A stretch of DNA of 56,994 bases from Candidatus Sulfopaludibacter sp. SbA3. Lineage in GTDB: Bacteria > Acidobacteriota > Terriglobia > Bryobacterales > Bryobacteraceae. The notes below the pieces were generated by a model. The model saw nothing but the letters and a program-made list of their open reading frames with translations, was not told where the DNA came from and did not search any database. Below, in pieces: positions 34,196 to 43,967 of the stretch (the stretch's first letter is position 1; every line of letters starts with the position of its first letter). The stretch spans positions 1 through 56,994 of the forward strand of contig CAMDED010000032.1 in NCBI GenBank assembly GCA_945893365.1, written 5' to 3'. The position numbers and the translations under genes are program-made.

Positions 34196-36496
34196 CTATC
34201 GCAGCCCGAAACACAAAATATTCGGCCCCGCCGCGACGGCGACAAACTGCTTTCCACCCGCCGCAAATGTCATGGGCGACGCGCGCCAGCTATGGCCGTC
34301 TCCCAGTTCGGCGGAGGCGTTCGTCTGAACGTGCCAGAGATCCTTACCCGTCCTGGCATCCACCGCCGCGAACGCGCCGCTGTCCTCGCCGAAAAATACG
34401 ACGCCGCCAGCCGTCGAGAGCACGCCGCCCCAGCTATCGGCAGCTCCCATCTGCGGCGCTTCCCAGACGCGCTTGCCCGTCTCGATATCGAGCGCCCGCA
34501 GAAACATCCGCCCCGGTTCGAGCGGAATCGGCTTCGGGTTCCAGTTCGGCGGCTTGACGTAGATGCCGCAGGCCTCGCGCGCCTGAAGATAGAACAGCCC
34601 CGTCGACGGGTTGAACGCCATCGATGGCCAGTTCGTGCCGCCCAGAATGTTCGGGCAAACCTTGGTCCCGTCGCGCGCCGGCTCCGTCCCCGGCAACAGA
34701 ATGGGGCGGCCGTCTTTGCCGATGCCGCTCGCCCACGTCAGCCGGTCGACGAACTTCTCCGCGAGCAGCAACTCGCCGTTCGTACGGTCGAACACGTAGA
34801 AGAACCCGTTGCGGTTGGCCTGGATAAGCAGCTTGCGATCCCGCCCGCGGTAGCGCCGGTTCACCACCATCGGCGTCTGCCCGCCGTCCCAGTCGAACAG
34901 ATCGTGCGGGGTGAATTGATAGTGCCACTTCAGCTCTCCCGTCGCCGCATTGAGCGCAAGCAGTCCCGAGGTGTACAGGTTGTCGCCTTGCCGCTCGTCT
35001 CCATTCAACGCCGGATAAGGATTTCCCGTACCCCAGAAAACGGTGTTCGTCTCCGGATCGAAGGTCCCGGTCATCCAGGTCGCCCCGCCGCCGCCGTAGC
35101 GCGCAAGGGCCGTTCCCTTCCAGGTCTCCGATCCCGGCTCGCCCGGCTTCGGCACGGTGTAAAAGCGCCAGACACGCTCGCCGGTCGAGGCTTTGTAGGC
35201 GGAGAGGAAGCCGCGAACTCCCAAGTCTCCACCCGAGACTCCCGCCACGACGAGATCGTTAATCGCAAGCGGCGCGGCCGTGTTCCCGTAGTTCTTGCCT
35301 TCCTGCCCTTCCGGAATATCCATTTCCCAAAGCAACCGTCCGGTCACCCGATGCAGCGCCAGCAGGTGTGCGTTATCTGTCACCATGAAGACGCGGTCGC
35401 CGAGCACGGCCACGCCGCGATTGGTGCCTTTTGCGGAGTCTCCACGAACCTCCTTCGAACGCGGACGCTGATACTGCCAGATTGTACGTCCCGCCTGGGC
35501 GTCGATGGCGAACAACTGGTTCGGCCCGGTCACGTACATGACGCCGTCCACGACCACGGGCGTCGTTTCGAGCGCATACTGGTTGATTGGGAAAACCCAC
35601 TTGAGCGTCAGATCGTTCACATTCGAAGCCGTAATCCGATCGAGTGGGCTGTGGCGGTTTCCGCCGATGTTGCCGTGATACGACGGCCAGTCGCCCGGCT
35701 TCGGGTTTGCGATGCGGTCAAACGCCGCGGCGCCCTCGCGCTCTACAGCCTCGCGTTCAAGCGGTACGCCGCGCTGTCCAACCGTAACGCCGCTGAGGGA
35801 GCTGAGATACGCCAATAAATCGCGGCATTGGCCCGCGCTGCATCGCGGCTCCGGCATGAGCGAAGACGGTTCTTTCACCACATCCGCAATCTGCTCCTTC
35901 CGCAGGAGATGGAACCGCCCCTCAAGATCCTGAACCTGAATGTTGTACTGATTCCGATTGCGCGCAAATCCGCGAACCACGCCGCCGCCGCGCAGGCCGA
36001 CCCGGACCATTTCATATCCATCCTTGATCCTGGCGGATGGCCGGCCGACGGCTTCAGCGATCTCCTCAAACGTCAGCTCGCGGCCCAGAGCGGAGAGGTC
36101 CGGCCCGATTGCCGCGCCGCGGCCGAGCGCCATGTGGCACTTGTTGCAGCCCCCGCCGCCGAAGAAGTATCGTTCACCGGCCGCGCGGTTGCCGGGTGCA
36201 TTCACCTCGGCCGCGGGCGCGCTCAGGGCGCGGACGAACAACGTGACCGCCTGCAAGTTCGCCGGAGGCAGGTTGAACGCGGGCATGCCGGCGGACGGAA
36301 CTCCGTCGCGGATCGCGGCGCGCAGCTCGTCGAGCGTGCGCGAACGAACGCGGCGATGATTCGCGAGATTCGGTCCGCGCTCGGTTCCGTGGCCGTCGCC
36401 ATGGCATACGGCGCAGTGCTCCGCGAAGACCTGGCGGCCGTCCTGCGCCAAGGCCGCAGTGCTAAAAGAGAAGATAAGAAGAGCGGTCAGCCTCAT
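34196..36496 (-). CDS. PQQ-dependent dehydrogenase with N-terminal cytochrome domains
   Basis: 766 residues from the ATG at 36496, which gives a signal peptide (MRLTALLIFSFSTAALAQ). Two haem c sites follow: CAVCH (C28, C31, H32) in a normal cytochrome c domain, and CNKCH (C117, C120, H121) with GPDLSALGRE in a TIGR02603-type haem domain. After these comes an eight-bladed quinoprotein propeller with W-motif repeats (TIWQYQRPRSKE, GERVWRFYTVP, TGKRVWEAPQ, TGKDLWHVQT). It should oxidise an alcohol, aldehyde or sugar in the periplasm and pass electrons through the haems. Most quinohaemoproteins carry haem at the C-terminus, so the N-terminal double-haem order is notable. A TACAAT lies 9 nt before the ATG. 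Confidence 0.92.
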   Translation of the reverse strand: MRLTALLIFSFSTAALAQDGRQVFAEHCAVCHGDGHGTERGPNLANHRRVRSRTLDELRAAIRDGVPSAGMPAFNLPPANLQAVTLFVRALSAPAAEVNAPGNRAAGERYFFGGGGCNKCHMALGRGAAIGPDLSALGRELTFEEIAEAVGRPSARIKDGYEMVRVGLRGGGVVRGFARNRNQYNIQVQDLEGRFHLLRKEQIADVVKEPSSLMPEPRCSAGQCRDLLAYLSSLSGVTVGQRGVPLEREAVEREGAAAFDRIANPKPGDWPSYHGNIGGNRHSPLDRITASNVNDLTLKWVFPINQYALETTPVVVDGVMYVTGPNQLFAIDAQAGRTIWQYQRPRSKEVRGDSAKGTNRGVAVLGDRVFMVTDNAHLLALHRVTGRLLWEMDIPEGQEGKNYGNTAAPLAINDLVVAGVSGGDLGVRGFLSAYKASTGERVWRFYTVPKPGEPGSETWKGTALARYGGGGATWMTGTFDPETNTVFWGTGNPYPALNGDERQGDNLYTSGLLALNAATGELKWHYQFTPHDLFDWDGGQTPMVVNRRYRGRDRKLLIQANRNGFFYVFDRTNGELLLAEKFVDRLTWASGIGKDGRPILLPGTEPARDGTKVCPNILGGTNWPSMAFNPSTGLFYLQAREACGIYVKPPNWNPKPIPLEPGRMFLRALDIETGKRVWEAPQMGAADSWGGVLSTAGGVVFFGEDSGAFAAVDARTGKDLWHVQTNASAELGDGHSWRASPMTFAAGGKQFVAVAAGPNILCFGLR

Positions 36497-36538
36497 GTTC
36501 TTGTGATTGTACAGGGGAAGGGAGAAACTATTCTCATC

Positions 36539-36928
36539 ATGACAAATCATTCCGCGCTCGGTTCTCAGAAAATTATGGCCTTCGTAGCGACGCGCGACTC
36601 CGAACGCGCCAAAGCCTTTTATCGCGACACCCTTGGTCTGCGTCTGGTGAGCGACGATTCGTTCGCTGTTGTTTTTGACGCGAATGGAACCATGCTACGG
36701 GTCACGAAAGTCAAGGAGTTCGAGCCGATGAAGTTCACGGTTCTCGGCTGGGAGGTTCCCGATATCGTCGCCGCGGTGAAGGAGCTCGTGAAGGCCGGCG
36801 TTCGGTTTGAGCGCTATGGAAGCTTCATGAAACAGGACAAACTTGGCATCTGGGATGCGCCGGGAGGCGGCCGGATCGCATGGTTCAAGGACCCGGACGG
36901 CAACACGCTGAGTCTCGCTCAGATCTAA
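36539..36928 (+). CDS. VOC / glyoxalase-superfamily protein
   Basis: 129 residues from the ATG at 36539 (GGGGAAGGGAGAAA upstream); the open frame further back is antisense to the PQQ gene. A single vicinal-oxygen-chelate module: MAFVATRDSERAKAFYRDTLGLRLVSDDS is the first beta-alpha-beta unit, and AWFKDPDGNTLSLAQI is the family's C-terminal DPDGNxL block carrying the metal-binding Glu-equivalent region. Substrate unknown; members include glyoxalase I and resistance proteins. It is divergent from the PQQ gene with 42 bp between the starts, and convergent with the Gfo/Idh gene. Confidence 0.9.
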   Translation: MTNHSALGSQKIMAFVATRDSERAKAFYRDTLGLRLVSDDSFAVVFDANGTMLRVTKVKEFEPMKFTVLGWEVPDIVAAVKELVKAGVRFERYGSFMKQDKLGIWDAPGGGRIAWFKDPDGNTLSLAQI

Positions 36929-36941
36929 GGGTCCGTTAAGA

Positions 36942-36980
36942 AGTGGAGCAGGCAGGCCACTGACGATGGCCTGCCCCACT
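36942..36980. terminator. Bidirectional terminator-like hairpin between convergent genes
   Basis: AGTGG and GGCAGGCCA on the left pair with TGGCCTGCC and CCACT on the right (36967-36980) around a 7-nt loop, with one 4-nt bulge (36947-36950). It fills the 62-bp gap between the VOC and Gfo/Idh stops. Confidence 0.6.
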
Positions 36981-36990
36981 CGGATATGCG

Positions 36991-38292
36991 TTAGACCTTC
37001 TCGGGCACAACGTAGGGCGCCCGGTACTTGCGGCCGATCATCTGGTCCGCTTCCTTGTCGTTCACGAAGCGGTCCGTCTTCTTGTCCCAGTTCACTCTTC
37101 GTCCAAGGCGGTAGCTGATATTCGCCAGGTGGCAGAGAGCGGCCGAGTTCGCTCCGATCGCGATCTCCGCGGTCAGTTTCGTGTAATCGCGGCTCTTCAC
37201 GGCGTCGATAAAATTCTGCATGTGGACCGTGGTTTCGCCTCTGTCGGCCTTCACGTCCATGGCAAGTTCGCCCTTCTGTCCCTTGAACAGCTTGAAGCCA
37301 TTCCCGTCAAGCGCCATGTGGCCGTCGCTGCCGAGGAAAATGTTGCCGACGCAATTTCCGCCGCGCAATTCGAGTCCTCCCTCGGGGCCCGTCACCAGTC
37401 CACGCACTTCGAACACGATCTGTTTCTTACCGTAATCGAGCGTCGCGAGTTGAGTGTTCGGCGTTTCCTGATCGTCGTCGTAGACCATCTTGCCGCCGGT
37501 CGAAACGGTCCAGTTCGGCATGCCCTCGACTCCGAGACCCCAGTGCGCGACATCCATCTCGTGCACGCCCTGGTTGCCGATGTCGCCATTGCCGGTGTCC
37601 CAGAACCAATGCCAGTTGTAGCGGAAACGCAGCTCGTTGTAAGCTCGCATCGGCGCCGGCCCTAGAAACAGGTCCCAATTCAGTCCCGGCGGCGTCGGTT
37701 CGTCGGCCTTGTGCCCGATCGAATTCCGCCGCTTGAAGCAGAGCGCCTTCGCTAGATAGACTTCACCGATCGCGCCTTCCTTCAGCAGTTGCATCGCTTT
37801 TTGCTTGTGCGCGATGCTGCGGCTCTGCGATCCGATCTGCACCATGCGCTTGTACTTGCGCGCGGCCGCCACCATTTGGCGAGCTTCGAAAATGTTGTGG
37901 CTGGCGGGTTTCTCGCAGTAGACGTCCTTGCCCGCCTGGCATGCCCAGATGGTCGAGAGCGCGTGCCAATGGTTGGGCGTGGCGATCGATACGGCGTCGA
38001 TGCTCTTGTCGGCGAATACTTCGCGCATGTCGCTATAGACCTTCGGCTTGTGGCCCCTGGCCTTCTCGACGCGCGCGACGGCCCGCTCCTGAGCGGCTTG
38101 ATTCACGTCGCAGACTGCCGCAATGTGAGCCGAATCGAGCGTCGCGTAGTAGCCGAGGTGCGCGGTGCCGCGCCCGCCGACGCCGATGACCGCAACGTTG
38201 ACGCGGTCGTTTGCGCCGAGCACTCGCGCCTTTGGAGCAAGCGCGGCCAACGCCGCGGCTTGCAGAAATTGTCGTCTGTCGTGGGCTTCCAT
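36991..38292 (-). CDS. Gfo/Idh/MocA-family oxidoreductase with export signal
   Basis: 433 residues from the ATG at 38292, preceded by GGAAGGAAGG and a TATAAT box. The start MEAHDRRQFLQAAALAALAP is a short Tat-type signal. The Rossmann motif is NVAVIGVGGRGTAHLGYY, the catalytic dinucleotide-loop Lys is in VYCEKPASHN, and NWHWFWDTGNGDIGNQGVHEMDVAHWG is the second-domain block seen in secreted acidobacterial and planctomycete members. These use NAD(P), often tightly bound, to oxidise or epimerise sugars; export with cofactor would explain the Tat signal. The substrate is unknown. It is divergent from the ceramidase-like gene. Confidence 0.9.
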   Translation of the reverse strand: MEAHDRRQFLQAAALAALAPKARVLGANDRVNVAVIGVGGRGTAHLGYYATLDSAHIAAVCDVNQAAQERAVARVEKARGHKPKVYSDMREVFADKSIDAVSIATPNHWHALSTIWACQAGKDVYCEKPASHNIFEARQMVAAARKYKRMVQIGSQSRSIAHKQKAMQLLKEGAIGEVYLAKALCFKRRNSIGHKADEPTPPGLNWDLFLGPAPMRAYNELRFRYNWHWFWDTGNGDIGNQGVHEMDVAHWGLGVEGMPNWTVSTGGKMVYDDDQETPNTQLATLDYGKKQIVFEVRGLVTGPEGGLELRGGNCVGNIFLGSDGHMALDGNGFKLFKGQKGELAMDVKADRGETTVHMQNFIDAVKSRDYTKLTAEIAIGANSAALCHLANISYRLGRRVNWDKKTDRFVNDKEADQMIGRKYRAPYVVPEKV

Positions 38293-38617
38293 GGATACCT
38301 TCCTTCCGTGAGTTGAAACTGCATTATAGAATAACGCGCAATGGAGCGGTGGATGCCGAGCCGGGATCGGCGCGTGGATGGCCGTGCCGGTTACCGGAGG
38401 ACGGCGGCGCGGATCGAGACCCGTAGAGGGGCTCCGTCGCGGCGATGCCCAAGCGCCTGCGTGCTGTTTCTTGAGATTTGAGGCCTCGACGCAGCGGCTC
38501 GCCGCGGTAAGGGAAGGTGCGCCGCGATCCGCGGTCCTTTGTGGATCGCGATAGGCCATCGCGGAGGTTCTCCCACTTCATGATAAGTTGTCAAGTGATC
38601 CCGGAGGCGACTCTAAG
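38293..38617. other. Divergent promoter region, no gene recognised
   Basis: 325 bp between the Gfo/Idh start and the ceramidase-like start. It holds the leader and promoter of the Gfo/Idh gene and, on the plus strand, a CGGAGG ribosome binding site at 38602-38607. Short Arg-rich open frames on the minus strand have no support. Confidence 0.5.
38323..38328 (-). promoter_or_regulatory. -10 box (TATAAT) of the Gfo/Idh gene
   Basis: A perfect TATAAT on the minus strand, 30 nt before the ATG at 38292, with the GGAAGGAAGG ribosome binding site in the leader. No clear -35 box is seen. Confidence 0.5.
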
Positions 38618-40669
38618 ATGCTGGCAAGACATTTAGCATTGCCCGCGGTGCTCCCGCTCATTCCCGCCATGCTCGGCGCAGCCTCGCTGCGCGCCGGCGC
38701 CGCGAAGGTCGATGTCACACCCACCCAGTTTCCAGTGATCTCGAATTGTATGTTCCTGGAGCGCATCGCCGAGAAAGCGCACGCTCCGTTGCACGCGAAG
38801 GCCCTCGTGCTTGATGACGGGGGCATGCGGCTCGCCATCGTCGTGGTTGACAGTTGCATGATGCCCCGCGAGTTGATCGATCGAGCCAAGGACATCGCGC
38901 GCGCGAAGACCGGCATTCCGGCTGAGCGCATGCTTGTCTCCGCTACGCATACTCATTCCGCACCCGCTTCGATGGGATGTCTGGGGTCCGATGCCCAGCC
39001 GGAATACGCGGAGCTTCTACCCAAGAAGATCGCCGAGGCTATCGAGAGCGCGGCGGCACGCCTAGCGCCTGCCAAGGCTGGATCGGCCTCGATTGACGAC
39101 TATGAGCATACTCATTGCCGGCGCTGGATTCTTCGGCCCGACAAAATGAGGAGCGATCCGTTCGGCAATCTGAATGTCCGCGCCAATATGCACCCGGGCT
39201 ATCGGAATCCGGACGCCATCGCGCCATCGGGCCCGGTTGATCCCGGCCTCTCCGTGCTCTCCATTCAAACACTCGAAGGCAAGCCCCTTGCCGTTCTCGC
39301 CAACTATTCGCAGCATTACTTCGGCTCGCCCATCCTTCATCCCGATTATTTCGGGATCTTCTCGGACAAAATCGCAACTCGGATCGGGGCGGGGGAGGGC
39401 TTCGTCGCGATGATGTCGCAAGGCACGAGCGGCGACCAAATGTGGATGGACTACGGAAAGCCGAAAAGCGACATCACGCTCGAGCAGTACTCGGAAGGCG
39501 TCACAACGAGGGCCATGGAGGCGTATCGAAAGATTCAGTATCGCGACAAGTTGAACTTGGCGATGGCGGAAACGCGATTGACCCTCGGCCGCCGTGCGCC
39601 CGATTCGCAGCGGCTGGACTGGGCCAAAGGCTTGCTTTCGAAAATGGAAGGGACGAAACCGCGCAACCAGCAGGAAGTGTACGCTCGCGAGCAGGTGTTC
39701 CTTCACGATGAACCTTCGCGCGAATTGAAGTTGCAAGCTCTCCGCATCGGCGACTTGGGCATAGCGGCGATTCCTAACGAAGTTTTCGCGATTACAGGAC
39801 TAAGAATCAAGGCACGGAGTCCGCTGCCCGGCACGTTCGTAATCGAGCTTGCCAACGGCGCGGAAGGCTATATTCCGCCACCCGCCCAACACAAACTGGG
39901 AGGTTACACTACTTGGCCCGCCCGAAGCGCCGCGCTCGAAACGGGCGCGGAGCCAAGGATCGCGGAGGCGATAATCCAATTGCTCGAGAAGGTCTCAGGG
40001 CGCAAGCGGCGTGAGCAGGCCGAGACGCAAGGCGTCTACGCCCGGGCGGTTCTCGATTCCCGCCCGTCCGCCTACTGGCGGATGAGTGAGTTCGCCGGAC
40101 CTCATGCGGCGGATGCCGCCGGTAAGCACGTAGCGACTTATGAGGACGGAATCGCGTTCTATCTTGAGGGGCCGGAGTCGCAGGCCTTCTCCGGCGCTCA
40201 AATCAACCGTGCTCCGTATTTTGCCGGGGGCCGGCTGGTTAGCGGCGTTGAAGTAGGCGGCGCTTACACAATAGAGATGTGGTTCTGGAATGGCCTGCCC
40301 CCGGAGGCGCGCGCGGTCACTGGATCGCTTTTTTCGTTGGGAGCGGACGAATTGTGGATTGGCGGTTCTCAGGAGGCCGCGGGTAGACTGCGTTTCGGCT
40401 CGTCGAGCGGCGTGGCCTCGATACCAACAAAGGCCTGGACGTTTGTCGCGTTCGTACGCGAAGGCAGCCGTGTTCGGGTTCATTTGAACGGAGCTGAACA
40501 TCCTGACATCGACGCCAATGCAACTGCCGGCGTGGCAGCCAAGTTGTTCGTCGGCGGCCACGCCGAGGGAAGGTTCAATTTCGAGGGACGAATCGACGAA
40601 GTGGCCGTTTATACCCGAGCGCTGACCGCGGGAGAGATTCAGCGGCACTACCGCGCCAGCCGTGAATAA
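38618..40669 (+). CDS. Secreted neutral/alkaline ceramidase-like protein with C-terminal LamG domain
   Basis: 683 residues from the ATG at 38618 (CGGAGG 10 nt upstream); the frame opens at 38588 before the signal peptide (RHLALPAVLPLIPAMLGAASL). Residues 30-455 follow the neutral ceramidase N-terminal domain, with the zinc-binding ATHTHSAP block, NYSQHYFGSPILHPDYFG and the catalytic-serine-like SQGTSGDQMW. Residues about 485-680 form a concanavalin-like LamG domain (SAYWRMSEFAG, FEGRIDEVAVYTRALTAGEIQRHY), likely a carbohydrate- or substrate-binding tail. Family members hydrolyse ceramides; many bacterial relatives carry no proof of that activity. It overlaps the next gene's GTG by 8 bp. Confidence 0.88.
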   Translation: MLARHLALPAVLPLIPAMLGAASLRAGAAKVDVTPTQFPVISNCMFLERIAEKAHAPLHAKALVLDDGGMRLAIVVVDSCMMPRELIDRAKDIARAKTGIPAERMLVSATHTHSAPASMGCLGSDAQPEYAELLPKKIAEAIESAAARLAPAKAGSASIDDYEHTHCRRWILRPDKMRSDPFGNLNVRANMHPGYRNPDAIAPSGPVDPGLSVLSIQTLEGKPLAVLANYSQHYFGSPILHPDYFGIFSDKIATRIGAGEGFVAMMSQGTSGDQMWMDYGKPKSDITLEQYSEGVTTRAMEAYRKIQYRDKLNLAMAETRLTLGRRAPDSQRLDWAKGLLSKMEGTKPRNQQEVYAREQVFLHDEPSRELKLQALRIGDLGIAAIPNEVFAITGLRIKARSPLPGTFVIELANGAEGYIPPPAQHKLGGYTTWPARSAALETGAEPRIAEAIIQLLEKVSGRKRREQAETQGVYARAVLDSRPSAYWRMSEFAGPHAADAAGKHVATYEDGIAFYLEGPESQAFSGAQINRAPYFAGGRLVSGVEVGGAYTIEMWFWNGLPPEARAVTGSLFSLGADELWIGGSQEAAGRLRFGSSSGVASIPTKAWTFVAFVREGSRVRVHLNGAEHPDIDANATAGVAAKLFVGGHAEGRFNFEGRIDEVAVYTRALTAGEIQRHYRASRE

Positions 40670-43600
40670 ATCGATGAGAGCCGCCCTCCAACTAGCGATG
40701 GTTTTGGGTGTGGCGCTGGCTACGGGTACCGGACAGGATGTTCCGCGCGCACCCTCCGAATCCGCGGAAACCGCCGCGCAGGAGATCGAAGAGAGGCTTT
40801 CAGCCGTGGCAGCGGCGCTCGTGGCTGGTGAAGCCGTCCAGCCCACACATCGTGAATGGACGGCTGGGTATCACTCCGCGCGCACTGCATCCTATCGAGT
40901 GACTCGAATCGATCTCGATGGCGCGCGCGCGCAAGCGGCCATCGCCGGTGAGATCACCGGTTACAACAAAACGCACGGCCCCACGCAGGATCGATGTGAG
41001 TGGGAGAGCGAGTGGGTTCGCGACGCCAACGGCTGGACCGTAAAAACCGTGACCCGCCGCGAATGCTCTCACCAGGAAAGCGATGCGCCCTTCTTTCGCG
41101 ATGTCACCGCATCCGCTCTCGCCTCCAACTCCGGCTTCGTTCAGCAGTTCGGCCGGGGGATCGGCGAATGGGCCGAGCATCTGGACGGCATCTCGGGCAT
41201 CGATCTTTACGGACTGAACGGCACAGCCGTGGGCGATTATGACGGGGATGGCTGGGATGACATCTTCGTGTGCCAGCCGGGCGGACTTCCGGGAAGGCTG
41301 TTCCGGAATAAGGGTGACGGGACGTTTGAGGATGTCACGAAAGCCGCGGGCCTGTGGATGCTCGACCCTACCGCCGCAGTGTTGTTTGGCGACTACGATA
41401 ACGATGGCGATCAGGATCTGTTCGTTGTCCATTCAAGTGGAATCCTGCTTTTCGACAATGATGGCCGGGGGCACTTCAAGAGATTCACGCGGGCGCGCTT
41501 CGAAATTCCATCCGGCGAGCAGGGATCGATGATGATGCCCGCGCTCGCGGACTATGACCGTGACGGCTTCCTGGACCTTTACGTCTGCGTCTACAGCCGG
41601 AGCGGCAGCAGCATGGCTGGATATCTCCACCAGCCCACGCCTTACTTCGACGCCGGCAACGGACCGCCAAACCATATGTTCCGTAACAACGGCAACGGCA
41701 CGTTTTCCGACGTCACGCGCAAGACCGGCCTGTCGGCGAACAATTCGAGGTGGAGCTTCGCGGCTACGTGGAGCGATTACGACGGCGATGGATATCCCGA
41801 CCTGTACGTGGCGAACGATTTCGGCAAGAGTAACCTCTACCGGAACAACGGGAACGGAACCTTCACCGACGTTGCGGCGCAGGCGGGCGTCGAGAACATC
41901 GGGCCCGGGATGAGCGCCGCATGGGGAGACTTCGACAATGACGGACTCCCGGATCTTTATGTGTCGAACATCTGGAGCGCCGCCGGTCAACGAATCATGC
42001 GCCTGCCTGAGTTCCAACCCGCCGCGCCTGCGCGCGCCCGGGAATGGATGAGGCGCTTCGCGCGCGGAAACTCGCTCTACCGCAATCGTGGCGATGGGAC
42101 TTTCGAAGAACCTGCGGCGCGCAAGGACGTCGCCAAGGGCGGATGGGCGTGGGGTAGCGATTTTTTCGATGCAGACAATGACGGGTGGCAAGACCTTCTT
42201 GTCCTCAATGGACACATCACCAATGAGCGAGCCGGCGACTTGGAACGCTTTCACTGGACCGATGTCGTCGGCGCATCACCGCTTGAGGCGGTCCGGTCCG
42301 GACGATATGCGGAAGGCTGGCGCCGATTTCAAAATCTCATGAACGAGTCCGGATTTTCCGTCCACGGAAGCGAAATGAAGAAGTTCTACCGCAATTCGGG
42401 ATCCGGGCGCTTTGTGGACTTCTCCGCTCCATCGGGTCTCGATTTCGCGGACGACGGCCGTTCGTTCGCGACGCTCGACATGGATCACGACGGTGATCTC
42501 GACCTGGTCCTGAAGAATCGCACGGCTCCGCAGGTACGAGTCATGCGGAATGACAGCGCGCCTGGGAACAAGTCTATCGCGTTCAACCTGGTGGGACGGC
42601 GCAGCAATCGCGACGCGATCGGTGCGCGCATTACCTTTAGCCTCGGAGGTGGGGTCCGCAGTAAAGAGGTGCGAGCAGGCTCCGGGTTCCTCTCGCAGCA
42701 TTCGCGGGTTGTCTACTTCGGTCTTGGAACCGTGGAGAAGCTACCGGTGGTTCGCATCGACTGGCCGAGCGGGTTGTCGCAGGAGATTCGAGACTTGTCC
42801 GCAGGCGCGGTGATTCGAATTGAAGAGGGCCAAGCCGATTTCGTCTCGCAGCCGTTTCGCCCCAAACGGGAAATCGTTAATGAAAGCGTTGCGCCCGTCA
42901 GTCAGCCAAGCGAGTACCGCGGAACCTGGCTCTTGGAACCGGTTCGTATGCCAACGCTAGAACTTACGGACGTGAAGCGCGGCTCTCGAGCGGCGGTGAC
43001 GATCGGAACAGGTAGCGGCGGCCGGCCGGTCGCTCATGTGTTTACCGGCGGCGATGCCGATGCGGACGCCCACCCGGTTCCACCGGCCGAACTTCGGCTG
43101 CTCAACACCGTCATTAAGAATCTTTTTGCGCGTCGCAGGGACATGGTTCTTCCGCTGACGCTGCTTCTGGATGAAGATGGACGCATCGCGAAAATTTATC
43201 GAGGAGAGATCGGTCGCCAATGGATTCTTGACGACCTTCGCCGTTTACCCCGGAACGAGCGTGAACGCGCGGAGCTGGCTCTGCCGTTTCCCGGACCGTA
43301 TCATGGACCCCTCGGCAACCGTCTGGAGCCTTATTTCCTGATCGGTTTCGAATGCCTTCAGAACGGCGCTTACGGCGACGCCATGTCATACTTCGAGCAA
43401 TGTCTGAGAATCGACTCCGGAATTTCCGCGATCCATAGCAATATCGGCGCCGTCCACGCCAGGCTGGGACGGATCGAGGAATCGCTGGCCAGCTACCGAA
43501 AAGCGGCCGAGCTTGATCCGGCGTCGGCTGACAGTCAGTTCAATATCGGCACGACGCTCGCCATGGCTGGGCGATTCCAGGAGGCCGTCGCCGCGCTCGA

Positions 43601-43967
43601 ACGGGCGGCAAGGATGGACCCGGCCGCCGCCGAATCCTGGGCCAACCTGGGGAACGTCTATCTCGATTTGGACAAGCCTGAATTGGCTCGCGCTCCGCTT
43701 GAGCGGGCGTTGTTCTTAAAGCCTTCCGCTATTGTTCACAACAGCCTTGGAACCCTCCACTTTCAACAGGGAGCGCTCGATTTGGCCCGTGGGCAATTCG
43801 AAGAGTCCATCCGGTTGGAGGCCGCTTACGATCCGGCTTACGTGAATCTTGGACAAGTGTATCTTAAGCTGGGCGATCGTCCGCGCGCCGCGGAGATGTT
43901 CCGGAAGGCCCTGCAGTTGAACTCGGCGAATGCCGAAGCGAAACGGCTTCTGGATCGGCGCCCGTGA
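40662..43967 (+). CDS. FG-GAP/VCBS repeat protein with ASPIC/UnbV domain, redoxin-like remnant and TPRs
   Basis: 1101 residues from a GTG at 40662 (an ATG at 40674 is an alternative; both precede the signal peptide MRAALQLAMVLGVALATG). At least seven calcium-binding-type repeats are visible: DYDGDGWDD, DYDNDGDQD, DYDRDGFLD, DYDGDGYPD, DFDNDGLPD, DADNDGWQD and DMDHDGDLD. These build an integrin-like propeller. An ASPIC/UnbV module follows (IDWPSGLSQEI). Next is a stretch resembling a redoxin domain (LPLTLLLDEDGRIAKIYRGEI) but without CxxC, then about five TPRs (residues 905-1095). The protein is probably periplasmic or outer-surface, with the TPRs binding partners. The next gene overlaps it as GTGA. 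Confidence 0.9.
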   Translation: MNKSMRAALQLAMVLGVALATGTGQDVPRAPSESAETAAQEIEERLSAVAAALVAGEAVQPTHREWTAGYHSARTASYRVTRIDLDGARAQAAIAGEITGYNKTHGPTQDRCEWESEWVRDANGWTVKTVTRRECSHQESDAPFFRDVTASALASNSGFVQQFGRGIGEWAEHLDGISGIDLYGLNGTAVGDYDGDGWDDIFVCQPGGLPGRLFRNKGDGTFEDVTKAAGLWMLDPTAAVLFGDYDNDGDQDLFVVHSSGILLFDNDGRGHFKRFTRARFEIPSGEQGSMMMPALADYDRDGFLDLYVCVYSRSGSSMAGYLHQPTPYFDAGNGPPNHMFRNNGNGTFSDVTRKTGLSANNSRWSFAATWSDYDGDGYPDLYVANDFGKSNLYRNNGNGTFTDVAAQAGVENIGPGMSAAWGDFDNDGLPDLYVSNIWSAAGQRIMRLPEFQPAAPARAREWMRRFARGNSLYRNRGDGTFEEPAARKDVAKGGWAWGSDFFDADNDGWQDLLVLNGHITNERAGDLERFHWTDVVGASPLEAVRSGRYAEGWRRFQNLMNESGFSVHGSEMKKFYRNSGSGRFVDFSAPSGLDFADDGRSFATLDMDHDGDLDLVLKNRTAPQVRVMRNDSAPGNKSIAFNLVGRRSNRDAIGARITFSLGGGVRSKEVRAGSGFLSQHSRVVYFGLGTVEKLPVVRIDWPSGLSQEIRDLSAGAVIRIEEGQADFVSQPFRPKREIVNESVAPVSQPSEYRGTWLLEPVRMPTLELTDVKRGSRAAVTIGTGSGGRPVAHVFTGGDADADAHPVPPAELRLLNTVIKNLFARRRDMVLPLTLLLDEDGRIAKIYRGEIGRQWILDDLRRLPRNERERAELALPFPGPYHGPLGNRLEPYFLIGFECLQNGAYGDAMSYFEQCLRIDSGISAIHSNIGAVHARLGRIEESLASYRKAAELDPASADSQFNIGTTLAMAGRFQEAVAALERAARMDPAAAESWANLGNVYLDLDKPELARAPLERALFLKPSAIVHNSLGTLHFQQGALDLARGQFEESIRLEAAYDPAYVNLGQVYLKLGDRPRAAEMFRKALQLNSANAEAKRLLDRRP

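Noticed and set aside
33221-35818. An 865-codon open frame on the plus strand
   Set aside because: It lies antisense to the NHL and PQQ genes, is Arg/His/Ala-rich and has no domain; a typical high-G+C shadow.
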